From contig SVUG01000002.1 in the NCBI GenBank assembly GCA_015063385.1, positions 1 to 64,000 of the forward strand: a DNA stretch of 64,000 bases. The letters are read 5' to 3'. Below are positions 55,824-64,000 of the stretch, in pieces. This DNA is from Oscillospiraceae bacterium (lineage in GTDB: Bacteria > Bacillota > Clostridia > Oscillospirales > CAG-272). The notes beneath the pieces were generated by a model. The model was not told where the DNA came from. It searched no databases and was given only the letters and a program-made list of their open reading frames with translations. The stretch's first letter is position 1. Each line of letters opens with the position of its first letter. The position numbers and the translations under genes were made by a program.

Positions 55824-56108
55824 ATGAATAACCAAAAATTCAGGCGGCTGCTTGCATTTATATGCATTTTGCTCATGATCGTTTATGCCTCTGCATTGTT
55901 GTTGCCTCATTCACACGAAAATGGAGATGAGCATTGTGTGATCTGTGCACTTATCAAAGTGACAGGCGGCATTTCGGCGGCGACCGGACTCTATTTCCTT
56001 TTCTCCTTCAGAGAAGCGAGCCCTTATCGTTGCTTCGACCCCTTCCACGATGCGCTAATACTGCACGACAGTGCGCCTGTTTGGCTAAAAGTGAAGCTTT
56101 CGGATTAA
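55824..56108 (+). CDS. Small membrane protein with HSHENGDEHCVIC motif
   Basis: MNNQKFRRLLAFICILLMIVYASALLLPHSHENGDEHCVICALIKV...; SD gggaggt. Confidence 0.75.
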   Translation: MNNQKFRRLLAFICILLMIVYASALLLPHSHENGDEHCVICALIKVTGGISAATGLYFLFSFREASPYRCFDPFHDALILHDSAPVWLKVKLSD

Positions 56109-56156
56109 ATTTCGCCCTTTTCTCAAAGCGAAGTTTAATAACGAAAGGAAATAAAA

Positions 56157-56825
56157 ATGATAGAAATTAAAAATCTCGGTAAGCAATTTCAAAACGAAAC
56201 CGAAATTGAGTATCGGGATATGATCTTTGAAAACGGAAAGTCCTATATGCTGCTTGGTGCTTCAGGCTGCGGAAAGTCGACTTTGCTTAATATGATTGCA
56301 GGAATTATCTCTCCCACCAGTGGCGAGATTTTCATCGACGGTGTGAATATGAGTGCCTCACATCAAAAAGAAAAGGATCGCTTCAGAATCGAGAAAATCG
56401 GATATATCTTCCAGGATTTCAAGCTGATAAACGATATGACGGTTGCCGACAATATCGGAATTTTGCGCCTTGAGGGTGTAGACGTATCGGAAATGGATAG
56501 CATTCTCTCAAATCTCGGCATTCTCGAAAAAAAGAACGCTAAAATCAAGCACCTCTCGGGCGGTCAGAAGCAGAGAGTTGCTATCGCGCGTGCGCTAGTC
56601 AAGAATCCCGACATAATTCTTGCCGACGAGCCGACAGGCAACCTTAATTTCACCATCGGCGAGCTGGTTATCGGCGAGCTGACGAGAATTTCAAAGGGTA
56701 AAACTCTTATTGCCGTGACTCACGATGACAGACTCGCGAAATACTTCGACGTAGTTGTAGATATGAACGAGGTGACCGGCGGAATGCGTGACGTGATAAA
56801 CGAAAAGGAGGGTGAGTTATGCTAA
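56157..56825 (+). CDS. ABC transporter ATP-binding protein (LolD/MacB-like)
   Basis: [52 protein letters not shown]. Confidence 0.92.
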   Translation: MIEIKNLGKQFQNETEIEYRDMIFENGKSYMLLGASGCGKSTLLNMIAGIISPTSGEIFIDGVNMSASHQKEKDRFRIEKIGYIFQDFKLINDMTVADNIGILRLEGVDVSEMDSILSNLGILEKKNAKIKHLSGGQKQRVAIARALVKNPDIILADEPTGNLNFTIGELVIGELTRISKGKTLIAVTHDDRLAKYFDVVVDMNEVTGGMRDVINEKEGELC

Positions 56826-58015
56826 AATTTGCTCTCAAAAATATGGCTATCAAAAAGGTTCAAATCATTTTGATTGTGCTTTCCATAGTAATTTCCGCAG
56901 GTATCGGCGTTCTCGCCTTCAACGTGGCGACACAGGTCGACGAGGGCATCACAAGCAATGCGGGATACTATTCGGTTATCATAGGACCGGCAGGCAGTAA
57001 TACTCAGCTCGCGATGAACTCAATGTACTTCACCGACTCGCCCGTCGGCACTATTCCATACTCCGTCGCAGGCTCTTTGCAGCAGGATTCGCGCGTAACG
57101 AGTGTCATTCCCTTCGCTATGGCGGATAACTACAACGGCTACGGCGTGGTCGGCACTACTCCCGATTATCTCAACAGTAAGGAGATAGCAAGCGGTGAAA
57201 TGTTCGAGCTCGGTGGCAGTATGCAGGCGGTTATCGGCTCAAATATTGCAAAGTATAACGACCTAAAAGTCGGCGACCTGATTTACACAAGTCACTCGAC
57301 AGCCAGCACTGAAACGCACGCCGAGGGCATCACAGTAGTGGGAATCCTCAAAGAAAGTCACTCGGCATTTGACAACATAGTATTCACACAGCTCAAGACC
57401 CTTTGGGATATGCACGATCACGGTGAGCACGAAGAAGGCGGGGAGCATCAGCATACCCACGGTACAGTCTGTGCTATACTTATAAATACTAAAAACCCCG
57501 GCTACGCAATGCAGCTCGTTAATGAATACGACGGCAAGATTATAACCGAGAAGGACGGCGACAGCTACACCCTGCAGGCAATCGAGCCGATGAGCGTGGT
57601 GCGTGACGTGCTGAACGATGCAGATGATACGAAATATATCGTATTCGTGCTTTGTGCAGTTATTCTCGTTATGAATATAATGATAATTTCGATTATCACC
57701 CTGCTCAATATGTATCATTCGGCAAAGGAAATTTCTCTGATGCGACTGATAGGTATAAGCATGAAAAAAATAAATCTGCTCTACATTATTCAGAACAGCA
57801 TTATGGGACTTGCTTCGGTGCTTTTAGCATTCGGAGTATCGAGAATCTGTATGATTCTAATGAACGATTACGTCGAGTCCATGGGTGTGGTTCTCAATAT
57901 GTCAAAAGTTTATCCTGCTGAATTTATTATTCTCCTTGCAGTATTTACGATTAGCGTTCTGCCCACTGTAATCTGGACATTCACTATGTCGAGAAAGGAT
58001 AGCATTTCGGATTAA
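56819..58015 (+). CDS. FtsX/MacB-like ABC permease with His-rich extracytoplasmic loop
   Basis: N-terminal TM, periplasmic-type domain with MHDHGEHEEGGEHQHTHG, C-terminal 3-TM FtsX-like core. Confidence 0.85.
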   Translation: MLKFALKNMAIKKVQIILIVLSIVISAGIGVLAFNVATQVDEGITSNAGYYSVIIGPAGSNTQLAMNSMYFTDSPVGTIPYSVAGSLQQDSRVTSVIPFAMADNYNGYGVVGTTPDYLNSKEIASGEMFELGGSMQAVIGSNIAKYNDLKVGDLIYTSHSTASTETHAEGITVVGILKESHSAFDNIVFTQLKTLWDMHDHGEHEEGGEHQHTHGTVCAILINTKNPGYAMQLVNEYDGKIITEKDGDSYTLQAIEPMSVVRDVLNDADDTKYIVFVLCAVILVMNIMIISIITLLNMYHSAKEISLMRLIGISMKKINLLYIIQNSIMGLASVLLAFGVSRICMILMNDYVESMGVVLNMSKVYPAEFIILLAVFTISVLPTVIWTFTMSRKDSISD

Positions 58016-58019
58016 AGAT

Positions 58020-58988
58020 ATGAGAATGCAAACTAAACTTTTCAAAATTGCACTTTTTGCGTTGATTTTGGCAATGATACTTTCTCCGCTCTGCTCCTGC
58101 GGCAAGAAGAACGATGATAATTCCGACGCCATAAAGCTGAGCTTCAAGGCCTCGGCAAGCTATGATTATCTAAAGAGCATTGACGGCAGCAAGGTCACGA
58201 TAAGCGGATATATGGCTACGAGCTCACCGGTTGACGGCTCGTTCATGTTCCTTATGAATCTGCCGTATCAGAACTGTCCCTTCTGTGTTCCAAACACCTC
58301 CGAGCTTTCCAATACTATGGAAATCTATCCAAAAAAGGATGAGAGCTTTGGCTACACCTCACAGGCTATCAAGGTTGTCGGCACTCTGGAGGTCGCAGAT
58401 AACCCTGACGAGCCGTTCACCGATATGTACGGCTATGAATTTTCCTTTAAAATAGTTGATGCTACATACACGGTTATCAAGGCGGAGGAGCTTTCAGCCG
58501 ATCTCGCACTATGGCAGAAAATCGCAGAGGCCGACGTGGTTAATGACATTTATAAGATGTACGATTACGTCAACTTCCTCTGCTCTTGGAACACCTACTA
58601 CGTCAACAGCTATACCGATGCTGACGGCACGGTAATCCCCGGATATTACGTCTGGCCAAGCGCTGCAAAGAATTATATTTACACCGACGGTGCGCAGTTC
58701 AATTACGGCTACAAGGACGGCTACTTTGACTCTATCGTGAAGAAGATTGAGTCGATAGATAAGACCGCCTTTGCTGACCTCGTTTCGAACGTGCGCAAGG
58801 CGGAGGAGCTATCCAAGAAGGCTCTCGCCGAGCTGGAAGCCGGAAATTATACGAGCGAGTTTAAATATATTGAGATGTTCGGAAGAGAGGACTACGTTTA
58901 CACATTGGATAAAGGTGCGGAGCTGAAATCAGAGATGAATCAGATTTATATCGAATTTTCTATCTGGCTTGGCAGCTATGAAATGTAA
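58020..58988 (+). CDS. Lipoprotein with DUF3299-like CPFC domain
   Basis: Lipobox LSPLCSCGKK; VTISGYMATSSPVDGSFMFLMNLPYQNCPFCVPN. Confidence 0.7.
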   Translation: MRMQTKLFKIALFALILAMILSPLCSCGKKNDDNSDAIKLSFKASASYDYLKSIDGSKVTISGYMATSSPVDGSFMFLMNLPYQNCPFCVPNTSELSNTMEIYPKKDESFGYTSQAIKVVGTLEVADNPDEPFTDMYGYEFSFKIVDATYTVIKAEELSADLALWQKIAEADVVNDIYKMYDYVNFLCSWNTYYVNSYTDADGTVIPGYYVWPSAAKNYIYTDGAQFNYGYKDGYFDSIVKKIESIDKTAFADLVSNVRKAEELSKKALAELEAGNYTSEFKYIEMFGREDYVYTLDKGAELKSEMNQIYIEFSIWLGSYEM

Positions 58989-59008
58989 TCTTAAATTTAA
59001 TACAAGCG

Positions 59009-59039
59009 GTGCGCTCGTTTCGGGCGCACCTGTTTTTTT
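59009..59039 (+). terminator. Rho-independent terminator
   Basis: ggtgcgctcgtttcgggcgcacctgttttttt. Confidence 0.8.
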
Positions 59040-59073
59040 GAAATAATTTGAAACCGGAAATTTGAAATTTTTA

Positions 59074-59102
59074 TTGACAAACTGACACAGCGGTGTTATA
59101 AT
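59074..59102 (+). promoter_or_regulatory. Sigma-A promoter of the TPP riboswitch transcript
   Basis: TTGACA-17 nt-TATAAT. Confidence 0.85.
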
Positions 59103-59124
59103 AGTGACGAACCGAACAGAATAT

Positions 59125-59210
59125 ACATCAGGGGTGCGTTAAGCTGAGATGATGCCTTGCATCAAACCCTTTAACCTGATACGGATAATGCCGTCGTAGG
59201 AAGAATGGAT
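59125..59210 (+). promoter_or_regulatory. TPP (THI-box) riboswitch
   Basis: catcaGGGGTGCgttaaGCTGAGAtgatgcc...aACCCTTTAACCTGATacGGATAATGCCGtCGTAGGaAgaatg. Confidence 0.96.
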
Positions 59211-59230
59211 TTTGGTACTAACCTTTAGTC

Positions 59231-59266
59231 TACCGCGCGGATGTGTTTATCTGCGCGGTATTTTTT
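59231..59266 (+). terminator. TPP riboswitch expression-platform terminator
   Basis: taccgcgcggatgtgtttatctgcgcggtatttttt. Confidence 0.85.
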
Positions 59267-59286
59267 GTTGCAGCTTCTTCAGCTGC

Positions 59287-59555
59287 AAGCCGTAAGGGCA
59301 TCGAACTCGCAAGCCGCACGGCGAATAAATTTTAGCATCTTTTCCGGTATTTTGCCTCCCAGAGTCCGCACTCGACTTCGGCAAAATCCAAAAAAATTTA
59401 TTCACCGTGTGGTGCGAAGCAGTTTTGAGAGAATAAATTTTTTCATAGACAAGTCAATTTTTTCGCAGAATATGCGGATATTTCAGAAAAAATCGACGAC
59501 GTATAGGAGAAAATTTATCTTTCAAAACCTTGTTAGTTTGATTCCCTTACGGCTA
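59287..59555. mobile_element. MITE-like palindromic element between the TPP terminator and thiT
   Basis: Terminal inverted repeats agccgtaagggcatcgaa / tttgattcccttacggct; nested inner inverted repeats. Confidence 0.65.
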
Positions 59556-59569
59556 AAGGAGGAAACAAA

Positions 59570-60388
59570 ATGAAGAAACAAACTCTCGCACTCTGCGAGG
59601 CGGGTATTATGATTGCCCTCTCGACAGTGCTCGCAATGCTCAAGCTCATCGATATGCCCTACGGCGGCTCGGTGACCTTTGCACAAATGCTCCCAATACT
59701 TATTTTCGCCTACCGTCACGGCCCGAAATACGGTATGGGCGCGGCTCTTGCTGCTTCGATTATTCAGCTGCTGCTCGGTATGGAGAACTTCTCTTACCTG
59801 CCGCTCGTCACCTGGTATTCGGTGATAGTGCTTGCCCTGCTCGACTACGTCGTTGCCTACTCGGTGTTCGGCACGGTTGCCTTCTTTAAAAAGAAGCTCC
59901 CCTATAGACAGGCAATGATTACGGGCGCGCTCGTGGCGTCGGTCGTCAGATACGTCTGCCACGTCATCTCCGGCTTTACCGCCTGGACTGCCTTCGAGCT
60001 TCCAAGCGGTGCGGTGCTTGCCTACTCGTTCGGCTACAACGCGACCTATATGATTCCCGAAACTATCGTTCTCGTGGCGGCGGTAGCATATATCACCTCT
60101 GCGATAGATTTTGAAAAGGAAATTCCCGCACGCACGAAGGCGGTTGCAGGCGACGGCAGAATCGCGCTGATGAAGCTGCTCTCAGGCCTTGCCGTGCTTA
60201 TGGCAGTGCTGGTTGATACGGTGCTCGTGTTCTCAAAGCTTCAGGACGCAGAAAGCGGAGATTTCACTCTCTCAGGACTTGCCGAGGTAGATTGGCTCTC
60301 GTTCGCAATAGTGACCGTAGTATGCCTCGGTGCTGCAATTCTCTTGCGCGTGCTTAACAAAAGCAAGGCAGATATGGGCAAGAGATAA
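59570..60388 (+). CDS. thiT: ThiT-like energy-coupled thiamine transporter S component
   Basis: LALCEAGIMIALSTVLAMLKLIDMPYGGSVTFAQMLPILIFAYRHGPKYGM...; TPP riboswitch upstream. Confidence 0.92.
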   Translation: MKKQTLALCEAGIMIALSTVLAMLKLIDMPYGGSVTFAQMLPILIFAYRHGPKYGMGAALAASIIQLLLGMENFSYLPLVTWYSVIVLALLDYVVAYSVFGTVAFFKKKLPYRQAMITGALVASVVRYVCHVISGFTAWTAFELPSGAVLAYSFGYNATYMIPETIVLVAAVAYITSAIDFEKEIPARTKAVAGDGRIALMKLLSGLAVLMAVLVDTVLVFSKLQDAESGDFTLSGLAEVDWLSFAIVTVVCLGAAILLRVLNKSKADMGKR

Positions 60389-60441
60389 TAGCCTATTTGT
60401 AAATCACATTTTACATTTTAATACAAAATAAGCAAAAAAAC

Positions 60442-60476
60442 GCCTGTGCATCAGATTTGTGCACAGGCATTTTTTA
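60442..60476. terminator. Bidirectional terminator between thiT and the convergent exonuclease gene
   Basis: gcctgtgcatcagatttgtgcacaggcatttttt. Confidence 0.8.
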
Positions 60477-60612
60477 TTCCGAAGCGTCGGAGCTTCGAGC
60501 AACTATTCCGCGTGTATTTCGACTTTAATGAATTATTCCGCAGGAGCTGCGGCTTTGATAGATATTCCGCGTGTTGCGGCTTCGATGGATTATTCCGCAG
60601 GGGCTGCGGCTC
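60475..60612. repeat. About 29-bp tandem hairpin repeats overlapping the exonuclease gene 3' end
   Basis: ATTCCGCAGGRGCTGCGGCTTYGATRGATT-type units at about 60475, 60503, 60533, 60562, 60590. Confidence 0.8.
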
Positions 60613-61564
60613 TTCTTTTCGATTTCGGTCGGCGGCGGCGCGTGCTCTTGCGGCGGATATTCGCCTTTTCAAGCCCCTCGCGATACTCGGCGAGCGCCTC
60701 TGCCGTGGCAACCTTGACGGTGCGTCTGGCACGCCAGGTTTCGTTAAAATTACGGTGCAGCTTCAAGGAGAGGAGCATATCCCCGTGCTTTCTGCAAGCG
60801 TAGTGGAAGGTGTATCTCTGCCCCTTGGAGTGTAGAGGATTTCCCTCCATACTCATCGGCTTTTTGCATATCGGGCAGACGGGCGATTTCACAATATCGT
60901 CATCCATCATCTCACCGATGGTGACATAGCCGTCACCGCCTGCATCGGCGTCACCGATAACCGTGTCCTCAAGGAACTCACCGCGCATCGAGGAGTAGGT
61001 CCTGACTCCCTCGGGGGTGTCAAGCTCCTTTGCCACGAGGGCGGTAAAATATGCATCGTTGAGCGCATCGTGCGCGGGCAGATGCTGCTCAAGACCAAAG
61101 TAGTCCATCGCGTATTCGAGCGAGCGCTGCTTGGCGCTGTCCTCGGTCTGCTTATTGAAAATGCGCTGAAGGTCGTAGACGTTATCAAGCCAGGCAGACT
61201 GAATGTCGTGGACGTTGAAGTTCTCCTTCAGCATAGGAATGTCGTCAGGCCCCCATGTGAGAAAGGCAAAGTCCTTGCCGCACCATTTCTTAAAGCGCTC
61301 GGCAGCCTCGGGAAGCGGAGTTCCCATATCCATCTGCTCCTGGGTGATGCCCGTCAGCTCCGAGACGTGACGGTGGAGCTTCTTGAAGTACTGCGGCTTG
61401 ACGATTATCTGATACGAGCCGCATATGTTCATTTTCGCGTCCATCTTGACCGCGCCTATCTGGATAACCTCTCCGCGAAGTCGGCAATTAAGCCGCTTCT
61501 GCACCGCAAGAGCCTTCTGAGCGTACGCCTGATTCCACTCTAAATCAAGTGTTATATAGTACAT
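60590..61564 (-). CDS. DnaQ/RNase T-like 3'-5' exonuclease with basic C-terminal tail
   Basis: MYYITLDLEWNQ, GEVIQIGAVKMD, LPAHDALNDAYFTALVAKEL; tail RRKSTRRRRPKSKRR. Confidence 0.88.
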   Translation of the reverse strand: MYYITLDLEWNQAYAQKALAVQKRLNCRLRGEVIQIGAVKMDAKMNICGSYQIIVKPQYFKKLHRHVSELTGITQEQMDMGTPLPEAAERFKKWCGKDFAFLTWGPDDIPMLKENFNVHDIQSAWLDNVYDLQRIFNKQTEDSAKQRSLEYAMDYFGLEQHLPAHDALNDAYFTALVAKELDTPEGVRTYSSMRGEFLEDTVIGDADAGGDGYVTIGEMMDDDIVKSPVCPICKKPMSMEGNPLHSKGQRYTFHYACRKHGDMLLSLKLHRNFNETWRARRTVKVATAEALAEYREGLEKANIRRKSTRRRRPKSKRRAAAPAE

Positions 61565-61710
61565 CTATTTTTTCCTTTTTGTAAATCTTTCTCTAACATT
61601 ATATCACCGCCTATAATAAAAGTCAAGTCGGGATATAAAAACCTTGACATTTTTTAAGTAATAGTGTATAATTACACTATTAAAAATCCAAGGAAAGTGA
61701 AGTAGCGTAA

Positions 61711-63810
61711 ATGGAAAAGATGACGCGCGTATCCGATATTTTTGCCTCCGAGGTTTTCAGCGAGGACGTAATGAGAGAGAGGCTTCCTAAAGAGGTCTAT
61801 AAATCTCTGCTTAACACCATCGCACGCGGCGGTGAGCTTGACGCATCTATTGCCGACGTTGTTGCAGGCGCGATGAAGGACTGGGCTATCGAGCACGGTG
61901 CTACTCATTTCACGCATTGGTTCCAGCCGCTGACGGGCGTGACTGCCGAAAAGCACGACGCATTTCTCTCTCCCGTCGGAAACGGCAAGGCTATAATGGA
62001 GTTCTCGGGCAAGGAGCTAATCAGGGGCGAGCCCGACGCATCCTCCTTCCCCTCGGGCGGTCTTCGCGCCACCTTTGAGGCTCGCGGATACACAGCCTGG
62101 GACCCTGCCTCTTACGCCTTTATCAAGGACGGCTCGCTCTACATTCCCACGGCATTCTGCTCGTTTGGCGGCGAGGCTCTGGACACCAAGACTCCCCTGC
62201 TTCGCTCTATGGACGCCATAAGTGCGGAGGGACTGCGTATTCTGCGCCTGTTCGGTGACTCGGAGACGAAAAGAGTCGTTTCCAACGTGGGCGCGGAGCA
62301 GGAGTATTTCCTCATCGACTCCGAGGACTTTAAGAAAAGGCGCGACCTCTATTTCTGCGGCAGGACGCTTTTCGGTGCGCCTGCGGTCAAGGGACAGGAG
62401 CTTGACGACCATTATTTCGGTATTCTTCCCACGCGCGTGAGCGCGTTTATGAAGGAGCTCGACCTGGAGCTGTGGAAGCTCGGCATCGCGTCAAAGACCA
62501 AGCACAACGAGGCTGCCCCCGCGCAGCACGAGCTGGCTCCCATCTTCACAAGCACCAATATTGCAGTTGACCAGAATCTTCTGACTATGGAATATATGCG
62601 CAAGCTCGCGCCAAAATTCGGTATGGAGTGTCTGCTTGCGGAAAAGCCCTTTGAGGGCATCAACGGCTCGGGTAAGCACAACAACTGGTCTATCTCGACC
62701 GATTCGGGCAGAAATCTTTTGAAGCCCGGCAAGCACCCTGCCGAGAACAAGCAATTTCTCTTAATTCTCGCCGCCGTCATTCGCGCGGTGGACGAGTATC
62801 AGGACCTGCTCCGCATCTCTGCGGCAACGGCAGGCAACGACTGCCGCCTTGGCGGTCACGAGGCACCTCCCGCGATAATCTCGATATTTCTCGGTGAGGA
62901 GCTTGAGACGCTCGTTAATTCGATAGTCGACGGCTCTGCCTACTCTGACGCCGAGCGCAAGTATATGTCGCTCGGAATTCCCTCTCTGCCCACTATCCGC
63001 AAGGATACGACCGACCGCAACCGCACCTCGCCCTTTGCCTTTACGGGCAACAAGTTCGAGTTCCGAATGGTCGGCTCGTCGCAGAATATTGCGCTTGCGA
63101 ACATCGTTATAAACACTGCCGTTGCCGAGTCGCTCTCCATTTTTGCAGACGCGCTTGAGGAGACTCTCGACTTTGACGGCACGCTCGACGCGCTTATTGC
63201 CGACACCCTGCGCCGTCACGGCAGAATTCTCTTCTCGGGCAACTCCTACTCGCAGGAATGGGAGGCCGAGGCTGCACGCAGAGGTCTCTCAAACTTCAAG
63301 ACCGCACCAGAGGCGTACGCCCACTTCACCGACGAGAAGAATATTGCCCTCTTTGGCAAATTCGGCGTTATGAGCGAGACCGAAATGCGCTCGCGCCGTG
63401 AGATTTTCTTCGAGAGCTACCGCAAGATTAAGAACATTGAGGCAAGGGTTATGCTGGAAATGACCGTCAGGGATATTATCCCCGCGGTGTCGAAATATAT
63501 CGGCAGCCTCACCGACAGTATAAATTCGCGCCTCACATTCTCAAAGACCGCAAATATCAGCGCCGAGCGCGATATTATCGAGAAGCTCTCGAATCTTCTC
63601 TCTGCGACCTACGAGGCGTACAACGCGCTTGAGCTGTCGGAAAAGGTCGCTATCTCCAAGACCGACTGCGAGGAGGCGGCGTTCTACTACAAGTCGAGCG
63701 TTATTCCGAGAATGGACGCGCTTCGTAAGTGCGTGGACGCTATGGAGGTCCTCACCGCGCGCGAGTATTGGCCGATTCCGACCTATGGAGATATAACGTT
63801 CAGAGTTTAA
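61711..63810 (+). CDS. glnN: Type III glutamine synthetase
   Basis: [80 protein letters not shown]. Confidence 0.96.
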   Translation: MEKMTRVSDIFASEVFSEDVMRERLPKEVYKSLLNTIARGGELDASIADVVAGAMKDWAIEHGATHFTHWFQPLTGVTAEKHDAFLSPVGNGKAIMEFSGKELIRGEPDASSFPSGGLRATFEARGYTAWDPASYAFIKDGSLYIPTAFCSFGGEALDTKTPLLRSMDAISAEGLRILRLFGDSETKRVVSNVGAEQEYFLIDSEDFKKRRDLYFCGRTLFGAPAVKGQELDDHYFGILPTRVSAFMKELDLELWKLGIASKTKHNEAAPAQHELAPIFTSTNIAVDQNLLTMEYMRKLAPKFGMECLLAEKPFEGINGSGKHNNWSISTDSGRNLLKPGKHPAENKQFLLILAAVIRAVDEYQDLLRISAATAGNDCRLGGHEAPPAIISIFLGEELETLVNSIVDGSAYSDAERKYMSLGIPSLPTIRKDTTDRNRTSPFAFTGNKFEFRMVGSSQNIALANIVINTAVAESLSIFADALEETLDFDGTLDALIADTLRRHGRILFSGNSYSQEWEAEAARRGLSNFKTAPEAYAHFTDEKNIALFGKFGVMSETEMRSRREIFFESYRKIKNIEARVMLEMTVRDIIPAVSKYIGSLTDSINSRLTFSKTANISAERDIIEKLSNLLSATYEAYNALELSEKVAISKTDCEEAAFYYKSSVIPRMDALRKCVDAMEVLTAREYWPIPTYGDITFRV

Positions 63811-63826
63811 ATATTTGAATAAAACA

Positions 63827-63863
63827 CCCCGACAGGCGTCAAGTTCTGTCGGGGATATTTTTT
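63827..63863. terminator. glnN terminator
   Basis: ccccgacaggcgtcaagttctgtcggggatatttttt. Confidence 0.75.
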
Positions 63864-64000
63864 GTAGCCTCGGTAAGATATGCGGTAGCGAATTTCACAC
63901 CGCTTGAAAAGGCTTCGCGCGCGCAGACCTCTCTAAGCTCCATGGAAAGCTCGATATATCTTTTTAAAACCATATCGCCCTCGCCACCAAGAAGCACGCG
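63839..64000 (-). CDS. C-terminal end of an unidentified protein running off the right edge
   Basis: Continuous minus-strand frame ...RVLLGGEGDMVLKRYIELSMELREVCAREAFSSGVKFATAYLTEATKNIPDRT*. Confidence 0.55.
   Translation of the reverse strand, partial: RVLLGGEGDMVLKRYIELSMELREVCAREAFSSGVKFATAYLTEATKNIPDRT

Noticed and set aside
59260-59570. Extended riboswitch or second aptamer upstream of thiT
   Set aside because: No known aptamer core; the palindromic organisation with terminal inverted repeats fits a MITE-like insertion better.

Overview
The window looks like chromosomal sequence from an anaerobic Clostridia-type Firmicute (inferred from gene content; taxonomy not tested). About 50 CDSs are supportable. 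Housekeeping content: a pcrA-like helicase, ygiQ-type radical SAM protein, hisS, mrnC, yggS, sepF, lspA, rluD-like, ribF, prmA, rsmE, greA, lysS, a type III glutamine synthetase, tRNA-Arg(CCT), and a TPP riboswitch with a ThiT-like gene. Accessory content: BspA-type LRR lipoproteins, His/Cys-repeat surface proteins, a type II restriction-modification pair, and a probable prophage-derived replication protein remnant. Four things stand out. (1) A T-box leader with a readable UUC (Phe) specifier sits upstream of an acyl-CoA ligase / SSS symporter / iorA / iorB / paaK / ACT operon. This suggests phenylalanine-starvation control of arylacetate salvage by reductive carboxylation. (2) A 485-bp array of short hairpins joined by ATATCAC, with an exact 87-bp super-period, lies between that T-box terminator and the first ORF; a related array lies between mrnC and hisS, and different hairpin chains lie at about 55.4-55.8 kb and 60.5 kb. 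(3) A four-gene module has an ABC ATPase, an FtsX/MacB-like permease with a His-rich loop, a CPFC lipoprotein and a small HSHENGDEHCVIC membrane protein. It is probably a metal (zinc-like) system and is driven from a promoter followed by a duplicated 192-bp hairpin leader. (4) MITE-like palindromes occur, including one of 265 bp between the TPP riboswitch terminator and thiT. All calls come from reading the sequence and the ORF track; no database searches were run.
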